A stretch of DNA of 64,000 nt, taken from assembly GCA_046533095.1 (NCBI GenBank), contig JAJQRA010000017.1, forward strand, positions 1 through 64,000. The letters are read 5' to 3'. Origin of the DNA: ZAX-1 sp046533095 (lineage in GTDB: Bacteria; Bacillota; Clostridia; Lachnospirales; Lachnospiraceae). A program made the position numbers and the translations under genes. Of this stretch, positions 52,924-62,733 are shown piece by piece (the first letter of the stretch is position 1; the number at the start of each line of letters is the position of its first letter). The notes under the pieces were generated by a model. That model ran no database searches, was not told the DNA's origin, and saw only the letters and a list, made by a program, of their open reading frames with translations.

Positions 52924-54681
52924 ATGACGAACAAAGAGCGTAGTGCAGAGTTGCGATGTAAGCCACAAATGTATTTGGATTACTATACAGGGGTAGACAG
53001 CTATTCCGATGGGGATACGGAAGAGGATGTCCTTAACTATATTACGGATTACCAGCCGGAAGAATATGAAGAAATATTTACCTTTGATCAAAGGTGGGGC
53101 GTATACTATTACCTTACAAGTATCCGTGAAAATTTATTGAACTGGTATACCTTTAAGGAACATGCAAACGTGCTTGAAGTAGGGGCGGGGATGGGGGCGC
53201 TCACGCATTTGCTGTGCGACAAATGCGAACATGTAACGGCAGTTGAGATGTCCAAACGAAGAGCAACCGCCATACAGCGTAGATGCCGTACATATGATAA
53301 TCTGGAGATTTTTGTGGGCGATTTGACAGCAATGGAATTTGAACAGAAGTTTGACTACATTACAGTTGTGGGTGTGCTTGAATATCAAACCGTTTTTGGC
53401 ACAGGGGATCATCCGCAACGGGATTTCTTGAAACAATTGAAAGGGCTTTTGGCACCCGGTGGCAAGATCCTCATTGCAATAGAAAATAAAATGGGACTTA
53501 AGTATTGGGCAGGGGAAGGCGACGACCATTCGGGACAGCCGTTTGATTCTATCAACAACTTCCGGTATGGAGGCAAAGCAAAGACATTGGATCGGCAAGA
53601 ACTGATTGATTTGCTGGGCAGTGCTGGGATACCCTATTATAAGTTTTACTATCCGATGGGCGACTATAAGCTTCCAACGAAAATTTTTACAGATGGATAT
53701 GTGGATGAGCGCTGTTATCTAATGACGGAGTCGCCCTTGTATTCTAAGTTTTTATACAGCCATGCGTCCATGGTGATTCGAGAAGAGGAAGTGCGTGGCG
53801 CCATCGTGAGGAACGGCGTCTTTTCGTTTTTTGCAAATTCTTTTTTGGTGGAAGCAGCGGCAGAGGAGGTAGTGTTTGACAAGACCAAATTTGTTTCGAT
53901 TGCGATGTTGCGCACACAGAAGAACCGAATCTATACACATTTTGATGGGGAAATATATAGGAAGGTAGCTTTAACACAGGCTGCGAAAGCGCATGTCGAA
54001 CAGACTTATAAGAATGCGGAATATTTAAAGAAACAAGGAATTCATATTGTCCCACAGGAGTATCACGCAGGTGTGCTGAGTATGCCGGTACAAAAAAGCA
54101 AGGCAGTGGACGAGCAATTTAAAGAGGCGGTTTTAAATGGGGAACTAGAGAAGGCCACGGATATACTTGATCACCTGTATGCTCTGATTCAGGAATCGTC
54201 AGAACTTCTTCCTCCGGAAGAAAATGGACTGTTCAAGGAGGGGAAAATAACACGAAAGGAAGCGCAAGACTGTGGACCGGTGTTAAAAGTTGCTAATCTG
54301 GAGCTAAATTTGCAAAATTGCTTGGAGGTAGAAGGGAAATGGCAGTTTTTTGATCAGGAATGGGTAATGCAAAACATACCGGCAACTTATATATTAGCTA
54401 GGGCAATTGACGAAGAATATCATTCCTATCCAAGCTTAAGTACGATTTGTCCGGCATCCTATTGGAATGACAAATACCAATTAACAGCATTAGAACCTGT
54501 ATTTCAGATAATAGGGCAGATGTTTCTGGCAAATATCATTGGTCATTCATCAGAATGGCCAATACTTCAGGCTATTTGCGATTGTCCGGAAGAGGCTATA
54601 AAAGATAATATCTGGATGCTGACAAAAGGTTTTGACATATTGTTAGCCCTTGAGGATTGGGTGAATAAGCATAAGGGCTAG
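52924..54681 (+). CDS. Class I SAM-dependent methyltransferase with C-terminal extension
   Basis: 585 residues; ATG at 52924 with GGGTGGAAAA upstream, 23 codons inside the open frame. SAM motif 'VLEVGAGMGALTHLLCDKCEHVTAVEMSKRRA' at about 77-110, 'ITVVGVLEY' as motif II and 'FLKQLKGLLAPGGKILIAIENKMGLKYWAGEGDD' as post-II region, then about 330 residues with 'VLEVEGKWQFFDQEW' that I cannot assign. Similar proteins appear in clostridial flagellar glycosylation islands. A broken copy lies at 43456. Confidence 0.82.
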   Translation: MTNKERSAELRCKPQMYLDYYTGVDSYSDGDTEEDVLNYITDYQPEEYEEIFTFDQRWGVYYYLTSIRENLLNWYTFKEHANVLEVGAGMGALTHLLCDKCEHVTAVEMSKRRATAIQRRCRTYDNLEIFVGDLTAMEFEQKFDYITVVGVLEYQTVFGTGDHPQRDFLKQLKGLLAPGGKILIAIENKMGLKYWAGEGDDHSGQPFDSINNFRYGGKAKTLDRQELIDLLGSAGIPYYKFYYPMGDYKLPTKIFTDGYVDERCYLMTESPLYSKFLYSHASMVIREEEVRGAIVRNGVFSFFANSFLVEAAAEEVVFDKTKFVSIAMLRTQKNRIYTHFDGEIYRKVALTQAAKAHVEQTYKNAEYLKKQGIHIVPQEYHAGVLSMPVQKSKAVDEQFKEAVLNGELEKATDILDHLYALIQESSELLPPEENGLFKEGKITRKEAQDCGPVLKVANLELNLQNCLEVEGKWQFFDQEWVMQNIPATYILARAIDEEYHSYPSLSTICPASYWNDKYQLTALEPVFQIIGQMFLANIIGHSSEWPILQAICDCPEEAIKDNIWMLTKGFDILLALEDWVNKHKG

Positions 54682-54774
54682 ATAGCCAGAATCCGAATAT
54701 GCGTGATCTGCTATCGGCAGGAATGGATATTATTTGAAGTGAATTGAGTGCATATATTACAAAAGAGGAATTTT

Positions 54775-55956
54775 ATGAAAATTATAATATTTAAATCAAA
54801 ATGGAACTTTGAACCGCTAAGATTGTTTGCGGAACAGATAGCAGATGGATTTTTAAAACTGGATTATGAGGTCTTTATTGTTGAGAATGGAAAGGATTTC
54901 GATGCGCTTAAAACAGTGGCAGAAATTTGTGAATTTACTGTCCCAAACCAGACAATGGCATTGTTTTTTGATAATATGGGTTTGCAATTTGAGATAGGGG
55001 AGAAAGGCATTTTATGGAATCTACTGAAAATAGATTGTTACAGCATGCTTTTTGATCATCCAATGTTTTTTCATGAAATGATTACATACCCCATAGAAAA
55101 ACTAACATTTTTTTGCGTAGACAAGTTTCATCAAATATATATTGAGCGATTTTATCAAAAACAGGGCGTATTGGTAAAGAGTCACTTTATCCCACTTGGA
55201 GGGAGTAAGGACAAGGGAAAAGAGATTGCATTTCGGGAAAGAAGTATGGATCTTGTTTTTGTAGGCAGAAAACATAGGGTAAGCATTGATATTGAGGAGC
55301 TTGCAAATGAGTTTTCAGAGAATGTTTCAGCGTTATGGAAAGAATGCTACCAATTGCTGTTGACATGCAAAACAATGACAATAGAGGAGATGGTTGAAGC
55401 ATGCTTGAAAAAAAAAGGGATTCAATTGACGGAGGAGGACTTAAGGGATACCATACGGCTTTTTAAAGATATGGATCTGATATTGCGAAGTGCTACCCGT
55501 GCCAATGTATTAAAAATGTTGGCAGACAATGATATCAAGGTGCATGTTTATGGGACTGGTTGGGAAGATTTAGATTGCAAACAAAAAAACCTGGTGATAC
55601 ATGAGCTGGTATCTTTTCAAGAATCGATACGTTTGATGGCAGATGCACGTATTTCGTTAAATGTAATGCCGTGGTTTAAAGACGGTGCACACGAGAGGGT
55701 CTATACAGCTATGCTAAATAAAAGTGTGTGCCTGACCGACTATAGTAAATATTTGGACGAAACGCTAACAGACGGTGAAAATGTAATCATGTATTCCTTG
55801 GATGCATTGGAGGACTTGCCCCAAAAGGTAAAATATTATCTGGATCATCCTAAAGTGTTAGAAGAAATTGCACAAAAAGGGTATGAATATGCAGAGGGGG
55901 CACAAGATTGGACAAATAGGGCTAGATGGATGGCAGAAATAATTGAAATGAACTAA
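54775..55956 (+). CDS. CgeB-like glycosyltransferase (plus strand)
   Basis: 393 residues; ATG 54775 with AAAAGAGG upstream. 'FALFFDNMG'-like 'MALFFDNMGLQFE', 'MLFDHPMFFHEMI' and 'HFIPLGGSKDKG' form the N-terminal half; the C-terminal domain has 'KVHVYGTGWEDLDCKQKNLVIHE', 'DARISLNVMPWFKDGAHERVYTAMLNKSV' and 'ITDGENVIMYSLDALEDLPQKVKYYLDHP'-type ends. This is the intact relative of the remnant at 39193. Confidence 0.82.
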   Translation: MKIIIFKSKWNFEPLRLFAEQIADGFLKLDYEVFIVENGKDFDALKTVAEICEFTVPNQTMALFFDNMGLQFEIGEKGILWNLLKIDCYSMLFDHPMFFHEMITYPIEKLTFFCVDKFHQIYIERFYQKQGVLVKSHFIPLGGSKDKGKEIAFRERSMDLVFVGRKHRVSIDIEELANEFSENVSALWKECYQLLLTCKTMTIEEMVEACLKKKGIQLTEEDLRDTIRLFKDMDLILRSATRANVLKMLADNDIKVHVYGTGWEDLDCKQKNLVIHELVSFQESIRLMADARISLNVMPWFKDGAHERVYTAMLNKSVCLTDYSKYLDETLTDGENVIMYSLDALEDLPQKVKYYLDHPKVLEEIAQKGYEYAEGAQDWTNRARWMAEIIEMN

Positions 55957-56037
55957 AAGACGCGCATTATGAAAAAAGCGTTCCGTGTAGTAGTAATGCA
56001 AATAAATATGCATTATATTATGCTTGAGGAGTAAGAA

Positions 56038-56914
56038 ATGAAAGCAGGCAAACACAGTGATTTTTATATAAGGCTTGGGCAGGATTATGAAATAAAAAAT
56101 CCAAATCAGGCGTATCTATGCTATGAAAATGCACTGCATTATTGTATAGACCGTAAGGAAACAGCCAATGTAGCTCATGTGATAGATAAATAAGATAGGG
56201 TTACTGGATGTTTGCTTTAGTCCGGGAAATGGCGAAGATCAGGATTTAGGTATCCGGATTTTACAACAAGGATATCAGATGCTTTTGTGTAAAAACAGTT
56301 TTATTTATCATTATGGAAGCCAGTCATTTGGTGAAGTCCGGGAAGAGTATATAAAACTTTCCTTGGAAAACAGGAGAAAGCTAGTAAATAAATATGGCTT
56401 TAATTATATGGACTACTGATTTGTAGAATCGGCCATACTTGAGATGATACAACCAAAAGAACACGGTAATGTTTTGGAGATTGGCTGTAAAATGGGATGT
56501 ACCTTGGCAAGGATTGAAAGCAAATATCCAAAAATACAGGTAATAGGTATTGAAAATAATGAAAAATTTGCGGTTCTGGCAAAACAAGTTACAAATATGC
56601 AGGACAATATGGTTACGTTTTTGGAAGGGACATTTGACTATATTATCCTAGATGGAACAATTATAGCATGGGGTTCCCCAGTTTTGCTTTTGCAGAAAGC
56701 GGAGCGATTACTAAAAGCAACCGGGGAAATAATTATTTCGGTTAGAAACGCCAATTGTATTAAAAAATTTCCGAATAACAGAGAAGAGCCTTATGTTTTA
56801 TTGGAGGAGATGGCAACTATTTTTGAACAAGTGGGGTTAGAGAAGATTTATAGAAGTGGCAGGACAAGAATTTTTATATTGCTATTAATAAAACATAAAA
56901 AACAACCGATATAA
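56038..56914 (+). pseudogene. Remnant of a TPR / GT2 / methyltransferase fusion gene
   Basis: Three pieces: an ATG with 51 TPR-like codons ('LGQDYEIKNPNQAYLCYENAL') ending at 56193; then in another frame the end of a GT2 domain ('LLDVCFSPGNGEDQDLGIRILQQGYQMLLC', 'FIYHYGSQSF'); then, after an in-frame TGA (56417-56419), a methyltransferase domain ('GNVLEIGCKMGCTLARIESKYP') to 56914. Most of the GT2 domain is deleted. The last piece could still be translated from 56444 but lacks a ribosome site. Confidence 0.75.
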
Positions 56915-56956
56915 TAGCAGATGATGAAGTTCAAAATATGGAAAGGGCAAGAGATA

Positions 56957-57322
56957 ATGGCAGATAATAGAAGCGAGCAAATTGAGGCATTAGAAGTACT
57001 AAGAGATTATAATCCTAAAATGGTAAAGGCATTAAAGGAAATTGTAACAGAAATAAAGGGTGAGCGTAAAGATGATACAGAAGTATATCTACAGCATATA
57101 TTAAAAGGGGTGAATTGGGAAATACAGGTAATCAATGGAACGTTAAGTTTGATCAATGAAAGGGAGGAGCATATTTCCAAAGAAAAATTTAACGATGTGA
57201 TTATTCGATTGAATGATACGATTACATTCAAAAATGATGTTAAATTGGCAGACATTGTTGAAGCGGATCTGCATCCATTCCTTGAAAAGCTAAATGGCAT
57301 TATAGAACAAGTATTGGCGTAA
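56957..57322 (+). CDS. Hypothetical helical protein, 121 residues
   Basis: ATG at 56957 with AAGAGA upstream. All helical and acidic, no cysteine and no membrane segment; 'LRDYNPKMVKALKEIVTEIKGERKDDTEVYLQHILKGVNWEIQVIN' and 'EADLHPFLEKLNGIIEQ' are the most ordered parts. I do not recognise an enzyme motif. Its size and helicity suit a chaperone or partner protein for a flagellar or glycosylation component. It lies between a pseudogene and the FkbM gene. Confidence 0.65.
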   Translation: MADNRSEQIEALEVLRDYNPKMVKALKEIVTEIKGERKDDTEVYLQHILKGVNWEIQVINGTLSLINEREEHISKEKFNDVIIRLNDTITFKNDVKLADIVEADLHPFLEKLNGIIEQVLA

Positions 57323-57550
57323 CCATAATTAGATTTTAACATAAGGGATTGTGATAAAATATGCCTATACTGTAGCTCTGATATTACATAGAAATATGAA
57401 AAAGGGGGGAAGGTATATGATGGTTACATATACCTTCCTTTGCTTTTGGAAAATATAGTGTGGTCTTTGGATGCCATAGGGAAGAAACAAGGGAACGAAT
57501 TTGAACTTTTATTATCAAAGAATGGAACTATGGGGAGAAGGGGATTTAAA

Positions 57551-58660
57551 ATGAAAATTTTAGATAAATTTTTACAATATAATAAAAAAAATATAATAGA
57601 TGAAGTGATGGCGACAGTCAAGCGGGACTTGTTAAATAAAAAACTTGTAGTATATGGTGCAGGGTCAAGAGGAAAAAGAATGGTAAGGATATTTTCAGAG
57701 TATGGGCTGTCCGTAACTTGCTTTTGTGATGATCAGCCAAATAAACAGGATATATATGTGAATGATACTCCGGTTTTATCTTTTGAAGATCTTATGAAAC
57801 AAGGAGAGCGTGGCGAGCCTTTCGTATTAAATTCATATGCGGTTGTAATCGCTACGTATGCGAGAGAAGATATTACAAATAAACTGCGAATGAACAACTT
57901 TAATCTGAATAATATCTATTTTTACCCCGAATTGTTAGTAGACATGGTAGATGCCAATCAATGGAAAGTATATGAGCGTGAATTAGAGACGCTCTCGGCA
58001 ATACTTTATGATAAAAAATCAAAATTGTTGCTTGAAGATATCATAGAGCATTTAGTCACAGGAAAAATGGAGCCATTATTTTGTGTAAAAGACGATGCAA
58101 AATTAGAATATTTTGACTTGGAGCTTAGCGATCATGAAATCTTTGTAGACTGCGGTGCTTTTGATGGGGATACAATTCTGCAATTCGTAGATAAAGTGAA
58201 AAAATTCAAGAAAATATATGCATTTGAACCAGACAGAATTAATTATAATAATTTAAAAATAAATATACAGAAGTGGGGCGCAAAGATACAGATAGAAAAT
58301 ATGGGACTTTGCAATTTTGAAGGAGAAATTAGTTTTTCTGAAGATGGAGCTGTTAGTTCAAAAGTATCTGCACAGGGCAAAAGTAAAGTTCATGTTCTTA
58401 AATTAGATGATTATTTTAGCGGGAAAGATGCTCCTACCTTTCTTAAAATGGATATAGAAGGTTCGGAAATTGCAGCTTTAGAAGGGGCAAAACATATAAT
58501 TGAAACAAAAAAACCCAAATTGGCAGTATGTTTATATCATAAATTAGAACATATATGGGAAATTCCCTATCTACTAAAGGAATGGAATTCGGACTATCAA
58601 ATTTATATCAGGCATTATAGTGCAAATTCAATAAACGAATTGATCTGCTACGCCGTTTAA
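57551..58660 (+). CDS. FkbM family methyltransferase with N-terminal Rossmann-like domain
   Basis: 369 residues; ATG 57551 with GGAGAAGGGG upstream. Residues 30-110 ('LVVYGAGSRGKRMVRIFSEYGL', 'FCDDQPNKQD') look like the nucleotide-binding domain found ahead of sugar enzymes. The FkbM part starts near 190: 'IFVDCGAFDGDTILQFV' (SAM loop), 'IYAFEPDRINYNNLK', 'LDDYFSGKDAPTFLKMDIEGSEIAALEGAK', 'KLAVCLYHKLEHIWEIPYLL'. It likely O-methylates a sugar of the flagellin glycan. Confidence 0.85.
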   Translation: MKILDKFLQYNKKNIIDEVMATVKRDLLNKKLVVYGAGSRGKRMVRIFSEYGLSVTCFCDDQPNKQDIYVNDTPVLSFEDLMKQGERGEPFVLNSYAVVIATYAREDITNKLRMNNFNLNNIYFYPELLVDMVDANQWKVYERELETLSAILYDKKSKLLLEDIIEHLVTGKMEPLFCVKDDAKLEYFDLELSDHEIFVDCGAFDGDTILQFVDKVKKFKKIYAFEPDRINYNNLKINIQKWGAKIQIENMGLCNFEGEISFSEDGAVSSKVSAQGKSKVHVLKLDDYFSGKDAPTFLKMDIEGSEIAALEGAKHIIETKKPKLAVCLYHKLEHIWEIPYLLKEWNSDYQIYIRHYSANSINELICYAV

Positions 58661-58691
58661 TACGAAACACAATTGTGAAAAGAGGAATGCT

Positions 58692-59708
58692 ATGAAAATT
58701 GTAGTATCTAAAGGAGGACTTGGCAATCAAATATATCAATATATATTTTTGCGTTATCTTGAAGAGGTAACAAAGGACAATGCTCTTTTTGATGACACCT
58801 TTTTCTTTCGAGGGATAATACACCACCAAGGGTATGAACTTGAACGTGCATTTGGCATTAAGCTAAAGCGGTTAAGTGAATACTTTAATGCACAAGAGTG
58901 GGAAGAAATTGTTAGAGCGACAACCCTAGAAAGAAAACTGCCAATGTTTTCTTTGTTGCAGCAGATAGGAGTAATAAGGCATGGCGCATTGCTATTTTCA
59001 GAAGAGGACGAAGTTGCATACGATACATGCATAGGGTATGAAAAGCCATATACAGGGAATTACATTAAAATACCATATGCTTTTTTTACAGACGAGGTCG
59101 GGAAGATTCAAGGCGATGTTTATTATGATGGCTACTGGACCAACATCTCCTGGTTTGATCCGATACAGGATACGATAAGGAAAGAATTAACGTTTGTCCC
59201 AATCAAGGATGATAATAAGTATTTAGCTGAAAAAATTTTAAACGGTAATTCTGTGGCTGTCCATGTACGGCGTGGCGATTACCTTGCGCTTGGCTGGGAT
59301 CTGGGAATGGAATACTATGTGGATGCAGTAACTTCTATGAAGGAGCATGTAGAAGATCCGGTATTTTTCATTTTTTCTGACGATTTGGCATTCTGCAATG
59401 AACGCTTAAATGAAATGGGTTTATACAAGGGAAAAGATAAAATTATTTTAGTGGATGGTAATACCGGTATCAATAGTTTTCGTGATATGCAGCTGATGAG
59501 TCTATGCAAAAATATGATTCTTGCGAACAGTACATTTAGTGTAACGGCGGCAATGCTGAACCAAAATCCAAATAAGTATATAGTGGAGTCTAGCAATATG
59601 AATGCACCTCCTTATGTCGGAGGTAATTTCAGTAAAGCAGGTAAACATGAAAAAAACAGAAAGGGAATAGAGGGAGGCAGAGGGGGACAACTATGGCCAA
59701 AGTACTAG
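58692..59708 (+). CDS. GT11 family glycosyltransferase, alpha-1,2-fucosyltransferase-like (second)
   Basis: 338 residues, ATG after AAAAGAGGA. Same motif order as 51238: 'GGLGNQIYQYIFLRYLEE', HVRRGDYLALG, 'FFIFSDDLAFCNERL', 'SFRDMQLMSLCKNMILANSTFSVTAAML'. The last 35 residues ('NAPPYVGGNFSKAGKHEKNRKGIEGGRGG') have no counterpart in the paralogue and run across the ribosome site of the next gene, so they probably come from loss of the normal stop. Confidence 0.85.
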   Translation: MKIVVSKGGLGNQIYQYIFLRYLEEVTKDNALFDDTFFFRGIIHHQGYELERAFGIKLKRLSEYFNAQEWEEIVRATTLERKLPMFSLLQQIGVIRHGALLFSEEDEVAYDTCIGYEKPYTGNYIKIPYAFFTDEVGKIQGDVYYDGYWTNISWFDPIQDTIRKELTFVPIKDDNKYLAEKILNGNSVAVHVRRGDYLALGWDLGMEYYVDAVTSMKEHVEDPVFFIFSDDLAFCNERLNEMGLYKGKDKIILVDGNTGINSFRDMQLMSLCKNMILANSTFSVTAAMLNQNPNKYIVESSNMNAPPYVGGNFSKAGKHEKNRKGIEGGRGGQLWPKY

Positions 59709-60264
59709 TTTATGCACTAGCGCGTAATGAAAGCAACTATATAAGGCAATGTATAGAAAGTGTCTTGAGCCAGTCGCTTCGAGAATTTTGGCTTGTCATT
59801 ATAGATAATGGATCGACAGATAGTACAATAGATATTATGGAAGAATATGCCAAACAAGATGCAAGAATTGTAATAAAGCGAAATTCAAAAAAACCTTTAT
59901 GGCCACTATAATAGTTTGATTCCAATGCTGTTGGAGTATGATAATTATGAATATTTTGCTAGTATTGATGGTGATGACGTTTGGGAAACTAATTTTTTGA
60001 AACTGCTCATTCAGAAATGTGAGCATTATAAGGCAGATATGTGTATTTGTGGTGTCGGATATATAGATATTGAGGACAACCCTATAGGTGTTTTGAGGTT
60101 GTCAAAATGTGAAGAGCATATCAAAAAGGAACAATATCATGTAAAACTATGTGAGTTGTATGGATGCTTAAGGACACTTTGGCAACGTGTTGTGAAAAAA
60201 TGCAATAGATGCCTTTTTGCAAAAAATGAACACGACATCTATCGCTTACGATACCTACTTTAAA
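59693..60264 (+). pseudogene. GT2 family glycosyltransferase, frameshifted
   Basis: ATG with GAGGGGGACA upstream. 'VLVYALARNESNYIRQCIESVLSQS' and 'VIIDNGSTDSTIDIMEEYA' are a standard GT2 start. The frame breaks at or just after an A7 run (59887-59893) and goes on in another frame with 'GHYNSLIPMLLEYDNYEYFASIDGDDVW', the acidic site, to about 60240, where a further shift is suggested (AYDTYFK). The two parts together would give a short GT2 domain. Confidence 0.75.
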
Positions 60265-60289
60265 TAACGTGTGTAAGGAGTGAACGGAA

Positions 60290-60811
60290 GTGCCGATAAA
60301 GAAACCGACCGCTTTGGGTGTTTTACTGTGCTATAATGATGCAGATATTTTGGAGAACCAGATAGAGTATTTATTGTCTTAAGATCATGATATTTTAGTG
60401 TGTGACCATGGGTCAAGTGATGAAACAGCGGAAATTTTGGATAAATATAGAGAGTACTTGCTTAAGAGGATATATCTTCCGAGAGAGTTTGATTTTTATA
60501 AGCTGTATCCGGCAATGTCTATGCTTTTGAAGGAAGATTATATCGACAAATATGATTTCATTAGTTGGCCTGAGCAAGATGACAAACTTAGGCATTATCC
60601 GTTTCGCTCGGAAGAGCATCTTAAAAAAAGAATATTTAAAGATCGAGCCGGCATAATGAAAAATAATACGAATTGGCACTATGAGGTAATGGCAAGAAAT
60701 ATAGAACGGATTAAAAAAGTGAATGTTAGCGACTTTCATGTGGATAATGGCATTGCTGATCTGAATGCGGAAGAAACATTTGATTGGAATACTGTTTACG
60801 GATTATACTAG
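60290..60811 (+). pseudogene. GT2-like glycosyltransferase with nonsense codon and internal deletion
   Basis: From a GTG, 'TALGVLLCYNDADILENQIEYLLS' is followed by TAA (60380-60382) and then, in frame, 'DHDILVCDHGSSDETAEILDKYREY' and 'YDFISWPEQDDKLRHYPFRSEEHLKKRIFKDRAG'. In related proteins as I recall them, SWP.QDE and the LRHYP.RS part are separated by about 100 residues, so a deletion is likely. The part from 60398 is open but lacks its start. Confidence 0.7.
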
Positions 60812-60858
60812 CATTTTAATTGATAAAGCGGTACGTGACGGAAAGAGGAGGTAAGTAG

Positions 60859-62697
60859 TTGAGTGTGGAGCAGTTGGACTTATTGCAGGAAAATATAAAA
60901 TATTTAAAAAAGAAAGAATTTTATTATGGACCGAAGCTAGAAAACCTTAAATATGTAGACAAAGCCGTAAATATGCCGGCATTACAAAATGGGCAGCTAG
61001 AACAAATAAATGCGCAGCACACGGTACTTATAAGTAATGAACAGGATATCGGCACAATACTTATGCTGGAGGATCGTTCGGATCGAACATGCGGGCTATG
61101 GGGAGGCAAAGGGAAAATAGAAGAAATGTTGATCATTCCGTTTTACCTTTACTATGATCGGGAGGACTTTGAATATTTGGTGAGTACCCGTAGTTTGAAA
61201 GAGATATGTTCTATTTTCCGCATCGTAGTGATTGTTGGAGAAGAAGCATTAGAGGAATTTTTCGATCATATGGATGTGCTGTTTCCGAGTGCTATACTAG
61301 GGGTGGGAAGCGAAAAGATCAACTTAAAGGTAGGAAGGCTTTTCTTGAAATACCATGAAATCCGAGAGGAGATGCAGGCGCAGGTACAGGCATACTATGG
61401 TGAGCATAGAGGCGATATAGCGGAACGAATTTTAAATGATACGGCTAAAATCGCTGTTTTAAAAGATGTACATGATGGCGGTGATAGTGGGCACTATAGG
61501 TTTTCACGGGCGTATCGTGCATTAGACGACTCCCTGACGAGGAAAGGCTATACGGTAGTGCGATATGAGGAAAGAAATAGCATATTTAATACACCTGAAA
61601 TCACAAATATATTTTATGATAGGCCGGATATCGTCATACAGATTAATAAGTCCAGAGATGGAAGGACGTATGTAGGAACTGAATGCATACATTTGAATGG
61701 AATGGAGAATTTAGTTTTTATTAATTGGCTTCAGGATGTGGTATTGGATTTTTTGGGGAAAAGCTACATAGCAAGTCTGGGCAGCAGGGACTACATTTTT
61801 TCGTATGCTGAAAAATCATATTTAAAACAATATGGTTTTTCGGATAACAAGGTCATCTATGGAGGAAATCAGCCGATAGAGGATCAATGCTTTTGTTTCC
61901 ATGATTTAAACGATGAGGAACATGGCATGTATGATTGTGACATTGCTTTTGTGGGGTATCTTCCACCAACAAGAGTGATAATGTATCAGCTGTTGGAAGG
62001 ACTGGAAGGCAGACTAAGCATAGAACAAGTAGGACGGTTGCTACAGGTGGCAGAAGAACAGCTTATACTGCTGTACGATAAAACAACAGGGGAATACCTA
62101 ACAGAGGTTTTCGTAGCGGAACGCTATACAGAACTGCTTGCAAAGGAGTTTGGATGCAGTGAAGAGCTAAAAGAGGTCATTTATAATAGGCTGCTCATAT
62201 TGAACTGGCTTATAGCAAGAAGGCTGATTATGGAGCAGTTAGCCGGTCAAAACAAATATAAGGTACTGTCCTATGGAAATTATGATACCGGTATACCAGG
62301 GATTCAATGGGGGGGATGCATAAAAGATCCGGCTGAGTTGTCAAAGGCATATCAATGTGCAAAGATGACAGTACAGATAAATCCAAGGACAACCTACAAC
62401 CAACGTATTGGAGAAGCATTGCTAAGCCACACAATGGTTATGGTATTGCAGGTAGACGAAAGGGACGACATGGCTCCTGTCGGACGCTATTTTAAGGAAA
62501 AAGAAGGGATCTGCTATTTTAAAACAAAACAGGAATTGCTTCATAAAATAGATTTTTATTTAATGCATGAGGAAAAGCGTCTAGAAGCCATAAGAAAAGG
62601 GAACAGAAAGGCGAAAGAATGTTTGACGGCGGATGCGATTTACCATACGTTGATGGAAGGGCTGAAAGAAAAGATAAAAACTGAGGGCGATCGTTAA
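60859..62697 (+). CDS. CgeB-like glycosyltransferase, long form
   Basis: 612 residues from a TTG with GGAGGTAAG upstream. An N-terminal region of about 190 residues with coiled-coil start ('LDLLQENIKYLKKKEFYYGPKLENLKYV') is followed by 'KDVHDGGDSGHYRFSRAYRALDDSLTRKGY', 'IVIQINKSRDG', 'FINWLQDVVLDFLGKSY', 'YDCDIAFVGYLPPTRV' and a C-terminal 'NPRTTYNQRIGEALLSHTMVMVLQVDERDD', the architecture of large DUF3880/CgeB enzymes. About 200 bp of it recurs, decayed, at the window end. Confidence 0.78.
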   Translation: MSVEQLDLLQENIKYLKKKEFYYGPKLENLKYVDKAVNMPALQNGQLEQINAQHTVLISNEQDIGTILMLEDRSDRTCGLWGGKGKIEEMLIIPFYLYYDREDFEYLVSTRSLKEICSIFRIVVIVGEEALEEFFDHMDVLFPSAILGVGSEKINLKVGRLFLKYHEIREEMQAQVQAYYGEHRGDIAERILNDTAKIAVLKDVHDGGDSGHYRFSRAYRALDDSLTRKGYTVVRYEERNSIFNTPEITNIFYDRPDIVIQINKSRDGRTYVGTECIHLNGMENLVFINWLQDVVLDFLGKSYIASLGSRDYIFSYAEKSYLKQYGFSDNKVIYGGNQPIEDQCFCFHDLNDEEHGMYDCDIAFVGYLPPTRVIMYQLLEGLEGRLSIEQVGRLLQVAEEQLILLYDKTTGEYLTEVFVAERYTELLAKEFGCSEELKEVIYNRLLILNWLIARRLIMEQLAGQNKYKVLSYGNYDTGIPGIQWGGCIKDPAELSKAYQCAKMTVQINPRTTYNQRIGEALLSHTMVMVLQVDERDDMAPVGRYFKEKEGICYFKTKQELLHKIDFYLMHEEKRLEAIRKGNRKAKECLTADAIYHTLMEGLKEKIKTEGDR

Positions 62698-62733
62698 AAA
62701 AGCGAACGTTCTTTCATAGAGGAGAAGGGAATT

